NCBI GenBank assembly: GCA_000332255.1
Contig: KB235926.1
Span: 2,677,777-2,741,776 of the forward strand
DNA: 64,000 nucleotides
Direction: 5' to 3'
Source: a cyanobacterium PCC 7702
Lineage (GTDB): Bacteria; Cyanobacteriota; Cyanobacteriia; Cyanobacteriales; Nostocaceae
Below, piece by piece: positions 25,071-35,501 of the stretch. Below the pieces are notes generated by a model. It had not been told where the DNA came from, did not search any database, and saw only the letters and a program-made list of their open reading frames with translations. A program made the position numbers and the translations under genes. Position 1 is the stretch's first letter. Every line of letters starts with the position of its first letter.

Positions 25071-27329
25071 TCACAAACCCAGCACTTCATCCAGTTGACA
25101 CAAGAGCAGGGTTTGGGGAACCACAGTCCGCACCACGGTAATTTTGTGGCTTTCCTGCTTAGAAGCTGTGTCTACACTTACAGCTTCCAAGCGGATTTCC
25201 AAGCAGCCAAAGGGAATGTGGATAGAAGTAATAACTTCCGATCCTCCGAAACGATTGGGTAGCAAATTGGTTAGCAAACGCGGTCCGTCCAACAACCAGC
25301 GCATTTGGCAATCTTCTACCCATAACTTAACTGCGATGCCAGGACGCAGGCAAGGCAGCTGCACCCGCACCCTTACAGAAGTTCCGGAAATCAATTCACC
25401 ATCAGGTAAATGCAGTTGTGGAATTGGTAATGGTTCGATCGCAGCAGTGCTACCTAGGACAATAGTTTGCACATCCTCTTTTGACTGCTTTTGCTTTTGT
25501 TCGTAACACAAAAGCGCGTTATCTTCGTCGCATATATCATCGACAACAATTTCTTGGGTCAAATTGAGGGAACCAGAAGAACAAATAGGTTGGGATTGAT
25601 GCAAGAACGAAGAAACAGGAGGAGGTGGTGGAGGGAGGGGAAGTACAGAAGCATTTTCTTGTTGTTGTTGTGACGTTTCTTCCAGATCTGCAATACAGTT
25701 ATCGTAGTCTTCGTATTCTACGTCAATAGCTTCCGACAAAGAGTATCCATGGCTGTGCATCCACTTGACAATTAGGGGAGAGATATAAGGATTTTGCAGC
25801 GTTGATAACTTGGAGCTAGGTGAGATAGCTAACGCAACCGAATCTGCGAAACAGTTATCCGCAAGTTTTACCTCATCGTGCACTGCAGTAGCGTGATTTG
25901 GTTGAGATTCTTCAACAGCACACAAATCATGGTTGTGACCGCTGTGCTTGTATGGCAAGACTTTGAGCCGTTTTAAACATGGAAAAGCAGTATCCGTTTG
26001 GCGCTTGTAGCCAGTGGGAAAAAGAGTATCTTTTTTCTCCAAAGTTCGCAACTGTGTTGCAGTTTCGATGATACCAGCAGTTTTTTGGGGAAGCTTTGGC
26101 AATTGTAGCGAACGGAAAGCTTTACAACTGTGAGATGATGGTGGTTGCAGGCGTGGTGGTAAAGATATTTTGGGACGAGGTTGAGTCTGTAAAGGCTGGG
26201 TTATTTTTCTAGTTTTAACGATATTAAACAGTTCTAAATCTAGCTTTGCTGACGGCTTTTGGTTATTTGGCGCTGCCAATGTCTTTGTTTGTAATCGGTC
26301 TTGCTTGCTGTTTTTAATGGCGGTGCTAACAGCTAATAATTCTGTAATATCTGCTGTAATCAGAAAATACTGATTAGCTAATAGGGTAGCTTCTGTTTTG
26401 GGAGCAAGCGTGCCGTAGAAGCTAATATCGCCTAAAATCAACTTAGACTGGCAATCGGCGGGAATCTCAATCGAGTGTTGAAGAGAAAATGGCAATAGCC
26501 TTTCGCCCAAGGGTTGTAAAACTTGAGCTATTATTTCTAAAGCTTGAGGCGATCGCAATTCGATTCGGATTTCTCCAGCATATATCCTGGTGGGATGAGT
26601 CTTTTGCTTTCGCTGAATGCATCCGTTGATGGTAAGTATTTGTCCCCAACCAATTGTATAAATTTGTTTTTCCAGAGTAACAAGCAGCGGTAATTCTGAA
26701 ACAGCTAACAGAGGTTCAGTAGCAGTTTTGTCTTCTAGTATTGGCTCTGAAAAAGGTAAAGCCAACTCTATCAAATTATCTAAAATCTGTTGTGCGGTCT
26801 GTTTTTTGAGCCATACGGGACTTACAGGTCTATCAATAATTGCATCTTCGGGAGAATTTGGGAGAAGTACCGATACCAGACCAGTTTGGGAAGTATCGCC
26901 TAACAGAAAAAAAGAAGAATTTGATTGTGTGCTTTTACTGCTTGTGGTGGGAGTTTCAATTTCCTTTTGTTGTTTTTGGGCTAGGACTTTGAGTTGGATA
27001 GTATATTGCCAGGATTGACCAAGCAGTTCTGACATTAAATCGCCACAACAGCATTGCAAGTCCCACAAACCTGGATGAAGGTAGGTAAAGGGAATTACAG
27101 CCATCAAGCCTTCTGCGTTAGTGCGGCGCGATCGCTTGTAAACCCGCCGTTTTGGTGGTGCTTGTGCATCGGTCGATAAATGAGAGATCCGCACTTCCAC
27201 ATCCGTATTGCAAAGGTGGGAGCGAGCTACAATTCTGTACCTACCTTCTAAAATTTCTAACTTTGGCGATTCTAAAAGATGCCAGCTGCGATCGCCTTGT
27301 TTCTGGATCAGAAATTGCCAGTTTTCCAT
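25071..27329 (-). CDS. Hypothetical protein, 752 aa, low-complexity middle
   Basis: A large protein I cannot assign to a named family. The N-terminal part (about 1-130) is compact (MENWQFLIQKQGDRSWHLLE, a VEVRISHLS beta segment, HPGLWDLQCCCGD). It resembles a beta-sandwich. A second folded block (about 190-330: LIELALPFSEPILEDK, QIYTIGWGQILTINGCI, GTLAPKTEATLL) is followed by a long Lys/Gln/Pro/Ser-rich, probably disordered region (about 340-640, including a run of seven prolines). The C-terminal block (about 650-752) reads SGTSVRVRVQLPCLRPGIAV, WVEDCQMRWLLDGP, and ends KITVVRTVVPQ. No signal peptide or helix. The overall plan suggests a cyanobacterial scaffold or adaptor, which is inference only. 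It stands alone. Confidence 0.75.
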   Translation of the reverse strand: MENWQFLIQKQGDRSWHLLESPKLEILEGRYRIVARSHLCNTDVEVRISHLSTDAQAPPKRRVYKRSRRTNAEGLMAVIPFTYLHPGLWDLQCCCGDLMSELLGQSWQYTIQLKVLAQKQQKEIETPTTSSKSTQSNSSFFLLGDTSQTGLVSVLLPNSPEDAIIDRPVSPVWLKKQTAQQILDNLIELALPFSEPILEDKTATEPLLAVSELPLLVTLEKQIYTIGWGQILTINGCIQRKQKTHPTRIYAGEIRIELRSPQALEIIAQVLQPLGERLLPFSLQHSIEIPADCQSKLILGDISFYGTLAPKTEATLLANQYFLITADITELLAVSTAIKNSKQDRLQTKTLAAPNNQKPSAKLDLELFNIVKTRKITQPLQTQPRPKISLPPRLQPPSSHSCKAFRSLQLPKLPQKTAGIIETATQLRTLEKKDTLFPTGYKRQTDTAFPCLKRLKVLPYKHSGHNHDLCAVEESQPNHATAVHDEVKLADNCFADSVALAISPSSKLSTLQNPYISPLIVKWMHSHGYSLSEAIDVEYEDYDNCIADLEETSQQQQENASVLPLPPPPPPVSSFLHQSQPICSSGSLNLTQEIVVDDICDEDNALLCYEQKQKQSKEDVQTIVLGSTAAIEPLPIPQLHLPDGELISGTSVRVRVQLPCLRPGIAVKLWVEDCQMRWLLDGPRLLTNLLPNRFGGSEVITSIHIPFGCLEIRLEAVSVDTASKQESHKITVVRTVVPQTLLLCQLDEVLGL

Positions 27330-27538
27330 CGTGATAGATGCCCAAACCGTAGAGCTGTTTTTGGAATAATTGCCTTATCGTGTTTGCCAGTTTAGCCTAC
27401 AATTTAGTTAATTTCTAACCTTATATACCCTGATATTTTATTTTGTGAAGCGCATTGAGATAATTTTTATATTTTATATAAAAAATGGGTAGAGAGACCT
27501 CAACCCAAAATATCCCCGCACATACATTTAACTTTGCA

Positions 27539-27787
27539 CTATGAGGTGGTGTAAAGACTGCGATAGTAAGCCAAGATTTGTTCTATCCTTTGTTGACTTT
27601 CCGGGCTAGGGTGAGAAGACCACCACATCCACAGGCCACCAATTTGACTTTGTTGATAATCAAACTCTTGAGAAGACTGGGGAATGAAACTTACTTGTAT
27701 ACCTTCTACTTGACGCAGATGAGCTGCTATCTCTCGATAAACAGCTAAAGGTAAACCAGGAAATTCAATTCTTTCTTTTATCTCCAT
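27539..27787 (-). CDS. Small hypothetical protein, 82 aa
   Basis: A short soluble protein beginning MEIKERIEFPGLPLAVYREI, with a helix AAHLRQVEGIQVSFIPQ and the segment IGGLWMWWSSHPSPESQQRI, then EQILAYYRSLY. Its regular alternation of helix and strand and its composition indicate a real gene, of unknown function. It lies 3 bases downstream of the lipoprotein gene on the same strand, so the two are almost certainly one operon. Confidence 0.75.
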   Translation of the reverse strand: MEIKERIEFPGLPLAVYREIAAHLRQVEGIQVSFIPQSSQEFDYQQSQIGGLWMWWSSHPSPESQQRIEQILAYYRSLYTTS

Positions 27788-27790
27788 GTT

Positions 27791-28684
27791 TTACGAAGAT
27801 CCAATGGAAACAGATTTTTGGGCTGGTGAAGTCTCCAAAACAGAATTTTCCACAGCTGCTGTTTTAGTAGCTGCAGCAGTGTTAGCTGGCGCTTCTCCAA
27901 CCATTCTGGCAACTTCTATACCATATTGTTCCAGAATTACGATCGGTTCTGAACCTTCATTCATTTCAATTCGCTTGATCAGAACTCCGTTTGCCAATCG
28001 CTGTCCCACCTGTACGTAACGGCTTGTGGGTTCGTTTGGTACTTTAATGATTGCTAGCGGTTGTTTGCCGAGCAAAACTACACCACTGACAAAAACTGCT
28101 TTGGCTAATTCTGGTTGTGGAGGCGGTGGGAGAACAGGTGTGAGCTTGGGATTGGGAATAACCTGGGGCAAAACCCGAGGTAAAACAGAAGTTACGCTCC
28201 GACTGGTGCTGAGACTGGGATTGACTTGCTTTTTAGGCAGAGTATTTTTGGGCGGAGTTAATTTCGCAGCTATCACAGCACTTTGTTTGGCAGTAACTTT
28301 TGCCACTTTCACAATAGCTGGTAAAGATGGTACTGCAGGAATTGCTCTAGTTTTTATAGTTGGATTTGGTACTTGCTCTGCTTGAGGATATACCTTGACC
28401 AGTTCGCCAAAGGGGTCAGATCGCCCTTTGGAGATAAAATGTATTCTTTCTGTGGCATTTGTTGGCTGAATTAAATTGGGAACTGCTTGTGTAGCTTGGG
28501 GAGTTTCTTTTGCAGGTACAATTGGATGGTTAAACCTTTGCTGGTTAGTTTGCTTCGTCGGAACTGGTGTATTGTTCGCCAGCACGGGATTGGGAGTTTG
28601 AGATTGTTGTTCTCCTGAAGAAGCACAGGAGGCAACTACCAAAGATAAAAAGGCTGCGGCTAAAATTTTTGAGTTCCTACCCAT
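27791..28684 (-). CDS. Predicted lipoprotein, Pro/Thr/Val-rich
   Basis: A secreted lipid-anchored protein of about 297 aa. From the ATG at 28684 (MGRNSKILAAAFLSLVVASC) there is a short basic start, a hydrophobic core and a lipobox ending at Cys20 (VASCASS). An ATG at 28726 adds 14 residues without a signal pattern. After the lipobox comes a long low-complexity linker of Pro, Gln, Ala, Lys and Val. Near the C-terminus is a compact domain (AVFVSGVVLLGKQPLAIIKV, then YVQVGQRLANGVLIKRIEMN). This C-terminal part resembles the PilP/GspC-type periplasmic domain, but that is only a pattern impression. The 82-aa gene follows at 3 bases. Confidence 0.75.
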   Translation of the reverse strand: MGRNSKILAAAFLSLVVASCASSGEQQSQTPNPVLANNTPVPTKQTNQQRFNHPIVPAKETPQATQAVPNLIQPTNATERIHFISKGRSDPFGELVKVYPQAEQVPNPTIKTRAIPAVPSLPAIVKVAKVTAKQSAVIAAKLTPPKNTLPKKQVNPSLSTSRSVTSVLPRVLPQVIPNPKLTPVLPPPPQPELAKAVFVSGVVLLGKQPLAIIKVPNEPTSRYVQVGQRLANGVLIKRIEMNEGSEPIVILEQYGIEVARMVGEAPANTAAATKTAAVENSVLETSPAQKSVSIGSS

Positions 28685-28837
28685 AAACCCTTCTCCATAG
28701 CTACGGGAATATCTCGAAATCAACATGTCGGAAATGGCAATGAAAGGCTAAATATTATACCTTTATAACCCAATTTTCCGAACTTAAGTGGGTATTTTTT
28801 TTAACTAAAATCCCATCAATAATTCCTCGTCTGACAA

Positions 28838-29614
28838 TTATTCCTCAGCCACGCCCATTAACTGTTTTAGTAGGTCGAGTCCTTTTTTCACTCGGCGAGA
28901 AACGGTAACAACACTAATACCAAGCTGTTCTGCTACTTGTTTTTGTGTTAGGTCGTGCAAGAATACAAACTCTAAAACTTCACGAGTACGTTTTTCTAGC
29001 TGCACTAATGCTTGTTGCAGTCGAATGCGGTCTTCTTGTGCTAGTTGAAAACTACGATAACGGTGATCGGGAACCAACTCTCCCAAGCTGGTAGATCCTT
29101 CTTCTCCATCTTGCACCGGTACATCCAAGCTTAAAGGAGCGCGATTGATCCATGCAAGTTTAATTTCTTGCCATTCTGCTGAGGAAATTTCTAGTGCTGC
29201 TGCTAGTTCTGAATCGGTTGGTTGACGGTTGTATTTTTCGCGTAAAGAGCGCGAGACTCCTATGGCTTGCTGTTGCAGAGCTAGGTAACGTCTGGGAATG
29301 CGTACTGTTACGCCTTTATCTCGAAGATAGTGTTGAATTTCACCGCGAATGTAAGGGATAGCAAAGGAACTAAAAGCATGACCCTTAGATATTTCAAATC
29401 TTTCAATGGCACGAATTAAGCCCAAGCAACCCACTTGTAGCAAGTCTTCGTAGCTTTCGTGACATTGATTCATCCAGTAGTGAGCTTCTTTTCTCACTAA
29501 GCCGAAATTGAGTTTCACAAGCTGGTTGCGAAGATTGGCTGAGCGAGATTGCTGATATTCTCGCAACAGTTGCAAAATTTCATGCTTTAGCTCGTAAGTG
29601 ATTGTGGTTGGCAT
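28838..29614 (-). CDS. sigF: RNA polymerase sigma factor, SigF (group 3) type
   Basis: An alternative sigma factor of 258 aa. Region 2 (about 25-95): NLRNQLVKLNFGLVRKEAHY, LLQVGCLGLIRAIERFE and AFSSFAIPYIRGEIQHYLRD. Region 3 (about 100-170): VRIPRRYLALQQQ and NRQPTDSELAAALEIS. Region 4 (about 205-255): LEKRTREVLEFVFLHDLTQK, then VAEQLGISVVTVSRRVKKGL. The short length and the FSSFAIPYIRGEIQHYLRDK segment mark the sporulation/SigF-like group. Cyanobacterial SigF controls pili and envelope functions in Synechocystis. Group 3 sigma factors are commonly held by RsbW-like kinases, and such a kinase lies in this window, but no linkage shows that they are partners. A GT/CA-rich inverted repeat lies upstream. 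Confidence 0.9.
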   Translation of the reverse strand: MPTTITYELKHEILQLLREYQQSRSANLRNQLVKLNFGLVRKEAHYWMNQCHESYEDLLQVGCLGLIRAIERFEISKGHAFSSFAIPYIRGEIQHYLRDKGVTVRIPRRYLALQQQAIGVSRSLREKYNRQPTDSELAAALEISSAEWQEIKLAWINRAPLSLDVPVQDGEEGSTSLGELVPDHRYRSFQLAQEDRIRLQQALVQLEKRTREVLEFVFLHDLTQKQVAEQLGISVVTVSRRVKKGLDLLKQLMGVAEE

Positions 29615-30103
29615 AGTACCATTTTTTGGTCAAACAAACTGCTATCGGTATGCACGTGTGTACGCGCACACAAAGTGTTGGTGTGGGAGAAAACCTATTT
29701 ATACAAGAGTTGAGCGAAAAGATTTTTGGCGCACACAAGAAGGCGTTTTTCGCCAAAGTTAACTGAATCTGTCGCCGGATATAGGGATGTCTAATAGGGA
29801 TATTTAATCAATTCATTGCTCTATAACTACAGAGCAATGCTCCCAGCAGCAAGGAGAATTTGGGATGAAAGTGTTTGCTGCGATCGCTGTATAGATTTCA
29901 AAACTACTCACAAAGATATAAATTTTTGTACTTATAAAAAAACCGAAATTGTACTTAATTTAATTAATTTATTGATTAATTGCAGAGCTTGCAGTCCAGA
30001 TAATCTGAGTATAAAAAGTACATTATCCGTGGCTGCCTTCTTAAGTATACGGACAAAGCACGGGCAGTTGAAAGTACTAAGTTTTGAGGTAATTTGTATT
30101 TGA
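29615..30103. other. Intergenic region upstream of sigF; inverted repeat
   Basis: No convincing gene: a 95-codon plus-strand reading begins at TTG with no ribosome site and has a composition unlike real genes. About 40-60 bases before the sigF start lies a GTGTG-TACGCG-CACAC inverted repeat (29656-29671), flanked by GTGTTGGTGTGG. This is a possible operator or binding site in the sigF promoter region. A HIP1 site lies near 29880. Confidence 0.4.
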
Positions 30104-31432
30104 CTAATCTTGTTGTTTCTCTTGAGTTGGTTGTTCTTTATTTTTTGGTATGACCAATACTTTATCGACGCGATTACCATCCATGTCCATAACTTCAAAG
30201 CGCATACCTTGCCATTCGAAATGATCTGCTGGGGAGGGGATGCGACCGAGGTGAGTGATCACAAAACCACCTAATGTTTGATAATTGCCTTGATGATCTC
30301 GCAGGTATTCTTCCAGATCGAAAAGTTCAAAAAACTCATCTATTGGCAGCATACCATCTAGTAGCCAAGAACCATCTTCTCGCTGTACAGCTTGGGGATT
30401 TTCCAATTCTTCTGCAGAGGGAACATCGCCGACAATTTCGATCATGACGTCGTTGAGAGTCACCAATCCCTGAATAACGCCGTATTCATCAACGACAAGG
30501 GCCATGTGCGTTACTGTTTGTTTAAAAAGTTCCAAAACTTTTAAACCGCGAGTACTTTCTGGTACAAATACTGGCGATCGCAATCCTACTGTCAAGTCTA
30601 GGGGTTCTCCGGATAAACAGCGGGCCAGCAGGTCGGTGACCGGGATAATACCCAGAACGTTATCTAGTCCTCCTTGACAAACGGGGTAGCGAGAATAGGG
30701 GCTTTCAATTACCTTTTGACGATTTTCTTCGATGGAATCTTCTAAATCCAACCAAACTATTTCTGGACGGGGTGTCATAAACGAGCTCACCGGGCGATCG
30801 CCAAAGCGAAATACTCGTTCTACCATGTCTTGTTCTGCTTCTTCAAACGTTCCCTCTTCCGTACCTTGTTCGATTAAGACTCTAATTTCTTCCTCTGTTA
30901 CTTGAGGTTCTGTCGATGGTTTTATGCCGAGAGCCCGTACCGCTGTATCAGTAGATATACTGAGAATAGAAACTATTGGTGAAGTAATGGTTGCTAACAT
31001 CCGCATGGGAATAGCAACAATACAAGCGATTGCTTCGGGGTGGGTTAAAGCCAGACGCTTGGGAACCAGTTCTCCAACGATTAATGTCAAATAAGTAATA
31101 ATTAATACAGAAAAAATCGAAGCCAGCGTATCTTTGTAAGGTGCGAGAAAAGGGATATAACTGAAAATAGGAGCTATTCTTTTAGCGAATACCGATTCAC
31201 CAAAAGCACCGGACAAGATAGCTAACAAAGTAATTCCTACCTGTACAGTAGCCAGAAATTGATTGGGGGAAGAAGCTAGTTTTAAAGCAACGCGAGCTTT
31301 TTGATCTCCTCGCTCTGCAAGTTGTTGCAGGCGAACTTTGCGTGCAGAGACAATAGCCAACTCTGACATGACAAACAGGCCGTTGGCAAAGATGAGTAGA
31401 AAGACAATTAAAACTTCGACAGTTGGTGACAT
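30104..31432 (-). CDS. CNNM/CorC-type membrane protein with CBS domains (hemolysin C family)
   Basis: A membrane protein of about 442 aa with the architecture of the HlyC/CorC family. An N-terminal DUF21 transmembrane domain (four helices, about 5-190; EVLIVFLLIFANGLFVMSEL, GITLLAILSGAFGES, LIVGELVPKRLAL) is followed by paired CBS domains (about 205-335; SFMTPRPEIVWLD and LVVDEYGVIQGLVTLND) and a CorC_HlyC domain (about 345-435). Relatives act in divalent cation (Mg, Co) export or resistance. Despite the old name they are not established hemolysins. I place the start at the ATG at 31432 (MSPTVEVLIVF). The frame extends to 31459. It stands alone, divergent from mfd. Confidence 0.9.
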   Translation of the reverse strand: MSPTVEVLIVFLLIFANGLFVMSELAIVSARKVRLQQLAERGDQKARVALKLASSPNQFLATVQVGITLLAILSGAFGESVFAKRIAPIFSYIPFLAPYKDTLASIFSVLIITYLTLIVGELVPKRLALTHPEAIACIVAIPMRMLATITSPIVSILSISTDTAVRALGIKPSTEPQVTEEEIRVLIEQGTEEGTFEEAEQDMVERVFRFGDRPVSSFMTPRPEIVWLDLEDSIEENRQKVIESPYSRYPVCQGGLDNVLGIIPVTDLLARCLSGEPLDLTVGLRSPVFVPESTRGLKVLELFKQTVTHMALVVDEYGVIQGLVTLNDVMIEIVGDVPSAEELENPQAVQREDGSWLLDGMLPIDEFFELFDLEEYLRDHQGNYQTLGGFVITHLGRIPSPADHFEWQGMRFEVMDMDGNRVDKVLVIPKNKEQPTQEKQQD

Positions 31433-31711
31433 TCTCAAAATTGCCGATGTTATCGGCAAACCATACTTAAACTTTAATCTGAAATTAATATCTAGTATCT
31501 AAGATGTTTCCAAATAACATTAACAATCTGGGAAAAAGTAATCGGCCGCTATTCATACTGGTAGATGAGCGATGAATCAGTCGTCATTGTACAAGGGAAA
31601 AAGGTATCTCGAACCAGACTTGTAGTATTGTTGATATTTTTAAAATAGTTGAAGTATGGACTATTATTATCGATTGCTGCTGTTGAAGGACAAACCACCT
31701 GTTTTGAATCT

Positions 31712-34700
31712 ATGGCATTTTCTTCCATTGTGCGTGCTCTGGGGCGATCGCCGCTCACGACAGAACTTCTTTCCAAATTAAACCGACAACAAGATTTGCA
31801 TTTAAGTGGCATCCCGAGACTACCTAAGGGCTTAATTGCGTCAGCTTTGGCCCAAACTCAGGGGCAAAATTTGTTTGTGGTCTGCGCGACTTTGGAAGAA
31901 GCGGGACGCTTTTGGGCGCAGTTAGAGGCGATGGGGTGGGAAACCGTACATTTTTACCCTACTTCAGAAGCTTCTTGTTACGAACCGTTCGATCCAGAAA
32001 CGGAAATGACCTGGGGACAGATGCAGGTGTTGGCAGATTTAGTCCCAGCTAGGGAACAGTTGACCCCAAAGCAAAGACAGATCGCCATTGTGACCACGCA
32101 TGCTGCTTTGCAATCCCACCTACCACCACCAGAAGCGTTCTACCCGTTCTGTCTGACCATTAAATCGGGGATAGAGTTGGACCTAGATACTTTTAGTGAA
32201 AAAATAACTAGTTTGGGTTACGAGCGGGTACCGTTAGTTGAAACAGAAGGACAGTGGAGCCGTCGGGGTGATATTGTGGACGTGTTCCCGGTGTCCTCGG
32301 AACTGCCGGTGCGTTTGGAATGGTTTGGTGATGAAATCGAACAAATACGAGAATTTGACCCAGCAACTCAACGTTCTGCGCTGGATAAGATCGAGGAACT
32401 AATTCTCACTCCTGTTAGCTTTGCGCCTATTATTAGGTCGGCTTTGGGTAAGGAGGTGTTGGAAACTGTTAAAACCTGTCTTTCTGAGTGGGAACAACAG
32501 CAGCTAGAAGCGGGTATATCGTTTGAGGGTAGCCGCCGGTTTTTAGGACTTGCTTTTAATCAACCAGCTTCACTTTTAGATTATCTACCAGAAAATACTT
32601 TAGTTGCCATTGACGAGCCCCAGCAGTGTTACGCTCACAGCGATCGCTGGGTAGAAAATGCCGAGGAGCAATGGTTAGCTCTGACAAGCAAAAAAGCAAA
32701 CCTAGAACCAGGGAAAAGTTCTCTAGGAGAAGCCGCCCAAAGGGCGTCTACAGAGCAAACTTTGATTGCTTTGCCTAAAATTCACCGCAGTTTTGATGAT
32801 TGTTTGGCTGCTTTGGCAAGATTTCAAAGGATATACTTATCAGAATTGGTTGAGGAAAACCGAGGTATAAATCTTGCTAGCAGAACAGTACCGGCTACAC
32901 CGCATTCCTTTGCTAAAATTGCAGAAATACTGCGACAGCAGCGCGAGCGCAACTTTTCTATTTGGCTAATTTCGGCACAGCCAAGTCGTTCTGTTTCTCT
33001 GTTGCAAGAACACGACTGTCCTGCTCAGTTTATTCCTAATCCCCGCGATTACCAAGCAATTGACAAGCTACTGGTCGATCACGTACCCGTCGCTTTAAAA
33101 TATTCGGGTTTAGCAGAACTAGAAGGTTTTATCCTGCCTACGTACCGTATCGTTGTTGTCACCGATCGGGAATTTTATGGCCAGCACAGTCTCGCCACTT
33201 TTAGTTACGTACGCAAGCGCAGAAAAGCTGCTTCTAAACAAGTAGATCCCAATAAGTTGTGTCCGGGGGATTATGTAGTACACAGAAACCACGGTATTGG
33301 TAAATTCCTGAAGCTAGAAAGTCTGACAATTAACAACGAGACCCGCGAATACTTAGTAGTGCAATATGCAGACGGATTGCTGCGGGTAGCGGTGGATCAA
33401 GTAGGGGCGCTGTCGCGGTTTCGGACTACAACCGAGAAAGTGCCAGAGCTAAGTAAAATGACTGGCAAGGCTTGGGAGAACACCAAGAATAAAGTCCGCA
33501 AATCGATTAAGAAATTGGCGGTGGACTTGCTGAAGTTATATGCAGCGCGATCGCAACAAAAGGGTTTTGCCTTTCCAAAAGACATGCCTTGGCAGCAGGA
33601 ATTAGAGGACTCGTTTCCCTACCAACCCACTAGCGATCAACTCAAGGCCGTACAAGATGTCAAACGAGATATGGAAAGCGATCGCCCGATGGATCGCTTG
33701 ATCTGTGGCGACGTCGGTTTCGGTAAAACAGAAGTAGCTATCCGCGCGATCTTTAAAGCTGTCACCGCCGGCAAACAGGTTGCACTTCTTGCACCTACCA
33801 CCATCCTAACGCAACAGCACTATCACACCCTCAAGGAACGTTTTGCTCCCTACCCGATTAATGTAGGGTTGCTAAACCGCTTTCGTACTCCTCAAGAACG
33901 CCGCGAAATTCAAAAAAGATTGGCTACAGGTGAATTGGATGTTGTTGTTGGTACGCACCAACTTTTAAGTAAAGATGTTACTTTTAAAGATTTGGGACTT
34001 TTGGTGGTGGACGAAGAACAGCGCTTTGGAGTCAATCAAAAAGAAAAAATTAAAAGCCTCAAAACTCAAATCGACGTGCTCACCCTCACCGCCACTCCTA
34101 TTCCCCGTACGTTATACATGTCTTTATCCGGCATTCGGGAAATGAGTTTAATAACTACACCACCTCCATCCCGGCGTCCGATCAAAACTCATTTAGCACC
34201 CATGAATCCGGAAACCATCCGCACTGCTATACGTCAAGAACTTGACAGAGGCGGGCAAATTTTCTACGTAGTTCCCCGGGTAGAAGGAATTGAAGAAACA
34301 GCAGAGAAATTGCGGGAAATGATACCGGAGGGGAAAATCGCGATCGCCCACGGACAGATGAATGAAAGCGATTTGGAAGCAACTATGCTTTCTTTTAGCA
34401 ACGGCGAAGCAGATATTCTTGTTTGTACCACAATTATTGAATCTGGTTTGGACATTCCACGAGTCAACACTATTTTAATTGAAGATTCCCACCGCTTCGG
34501 ACTGGCACAGTTATACCAACTGCGGGGACGTGTAGGACGTGCAGGTGTTCAAGCTCACGCTTGGCTGTTTTACCCAAAACAAAGGATTTTATCGGATGCG
34601 GCGCGGCAACGCTTGCGCGCTATACAGGAATTTACCCAATTAGGTTCCGGGTATCAATTAGCAATGCGTGATATGGAAATTCGCGGAGTTGGTAACTTGC

Positions 34701-35278
34701 TAGGCGTCGAACAATCGGGACAAATGGATGCTATAGGTTTTGATTTATACATGGAGATGCTGGAAGAAGCAATTCGGGAAATCCGAGGACAGGAAATTCC
34801 CAAAGTTGATGATACGCAAATCGATCTTAACCTGACGGCATTTATTCCCTCAGATTATATTCCGGATATAGACCAAAAAATGAGCGCGTATCGCGCAGTT
34901 GCAACTGCTAAGTCTAAAGAAGAATTACAACAAATTGCTGCAGAGTGGAGCGATCGCTACGGTGCTATTCCCACACCCGCAAATCAACTGCTGCGAGTCA
35001 TGGAATTAAAGCAAATAGCGAAGAAGTTAGGATTTAGTCGAATTAAACCAGAAACCAAGCAGCATGTTGTTTTAGAAACATCTATGGAAGAACCAGCTTG
35101 GAATTTGTTAGCAGCAAATTTACCAGAAAATCTTAAATCAAGCTTTGTTTACTCACCTGGTAAAGTCACAGTTCGCGGTTTAGGAGTTCTCAAAGCAGAG
35201 CGACAATTACAAACCTTAATAGATGCATTAGAAAAAATGCAAGGCGCTATTCCAGCAGATAAAGCTGGGTTATTATAG
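31712..35278 (+). CDS. mfd: Transcription-repair coupling factor
   Basis: An ATP-driven translocase that removes RNA polymerase stalled at lesions and recruits UvrA. 1188 aa from the ATG at 31712 ([20 protein letters not shown]). The frame opens earlier at a TTG but that leader looks non-coding. Features in order: UvrB-homology region (about 20-400, with [14 protein letters not shown] and [12 protein letters not shown]), RNA polymerase-interacting domain (about 490-570, with [20 protein letters not shown]), helicase motor (about 610-960: motif [22 protein letters not shown] in place of DEAD, motif [10 protein letters not shown]) and the C-terminal UvrA-contact domain. Length and motifs are complete. 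Confidence 0.97.
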   Translation: MAFSSIVRALGRSPLTTELLSKLNRQQDLHLSGIPRLPKGLIASALAQTQGQNLFVVCATLEEAGRFWAQLEAMGWETVHFYPTSEASCYEPFDPETEMTWGQMQVLADLVPAREQLTPKQRQIAIVTTHAALQSHLPPPEAFYPFCLTIKSGIELDLDTFSEKITSLGYERVPLVETEGQWSRRGDIVDVFPVSSELPVRLEWFGDEIEQIREFDPATQRSALDKIEELILTPVSFAPIIRSALGKEVLETVKTCLSEWEQQQLEAGISFEGSRRFLGLAFNQPASLLDYLPENTLVAIDEPQQCYAHSDRWVENAEEQWLALTSKKANLEPGKSSLGEAAQRASTEQTLIALPKIHRSFDDCLAALARFQRIYLSELVEENRGINLASRTVPATPHSFAKIAEILRQQRERNFSIWLISAQPSRSVSLLQEHDCPAQFIPNPRDYQAIDKLLVDHVPVALKYSGLAELEGFILPTYRIVVVTDREFYGQHSLATFSYVRKRRKAASKQVDPNKLCPGDYVVHRNHGIGKFLKLESLTINNETREYLVVQYADGLLRVAVDQVGALSRFRTTTEKVPELSKMTGKAWENTKNKVRKSIKKLAVDLLKLYAARSQQKGFAFPKDMPWQQELEDSFPYQPTSDQLKAVQDVKRDMESDRPMDRLICGDVGFGKTEVAIRAIFKAVTAGKQVALLAPTTILTQQHYHTLKERFAPYPINVGLLNRFRTPQERREIQKRLATGELDVVVGTHQLLSKDVTFKDLGLLVVDEEQRFGVNQKEKIKSLKTQIDVLTLTATPIPRTLYMSLSGIREMSLITTPPPSRRPIKTHLAPMNPETIRTAIRQELDRGGQIFYVVPRVEGIEETAEKLREMIPEGKIAIAHGQMNESDLEATMLSFSNGEADILVCTTIIESGLDIPRVNTILIEDSHRFGLAQLYQLRGRVGRAGVQAHAWLFYPKQRILSDAARQRLRAIQEFTQLGSGYQLAMRDMEIRGVGNLLGVEQSGQMDAIGFDLYMEMLEEAIREIRGQEIPKVDDTQIDLNLTAFIPSDYIPDIDQKMSAYRAVATAKSKEELQQIAAEWSDRYGAIPTPANQLLRVMELKQIAKKLGFSRIKPETKQHVVLETSMEEPAWNLLAANLPENLKSSFVYSPGKVTVRGLGVLKAERQLQTLIDALEKMQGAIPADKAGLL

Positions 35279-35501
35279 CATGTTTGTGAAAAATTTAAAA
35301 AAGCAGCACAAAAAGGCGGGAGGTAACTCGCTGAAAACGGGAATGCTTGTCTAAACCGCAAACATCAACTGTAAGAATAGTTGATATATGTAGAGCGATC
35401 GTCGAGGAAGCGGAAAATAGTGTGTTTGCTACGGACAAAGCTAATCTCGCGCGATTACCCTTCCTCCTAACCTCTACTTCCCAAACTCAGACTTCAAAAT
35501 A
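35279..35501. other. Gap between mfd and the CRISPR operon; no array
   Basis: No gene and no repeat-spacer pattern. This is the downstream end of the CRISPR-associated operon. Minus-strand readings past the CARF protein stop show no continuation of a CARF C-terminal domain. A short inverted repeat around ATCAACTGTAAGAATAGTTGAT (about 35365-35386) could be a terminator stem. Confidence 0.5.

Noticed and set aside
29816-30103. A 95-codon frame starting at TTG upstream of the CNNM/CorC gene end
   Set aside because: AT-rich, Leu/Ile/Cys-heavy, no ribosome site; probably intergenic.
35279-35501. Possible CRISPR array at the end of the operon
   Set aside because: No repeated unit of 25-40 bases found; only a short AT-rich inverted repeat.
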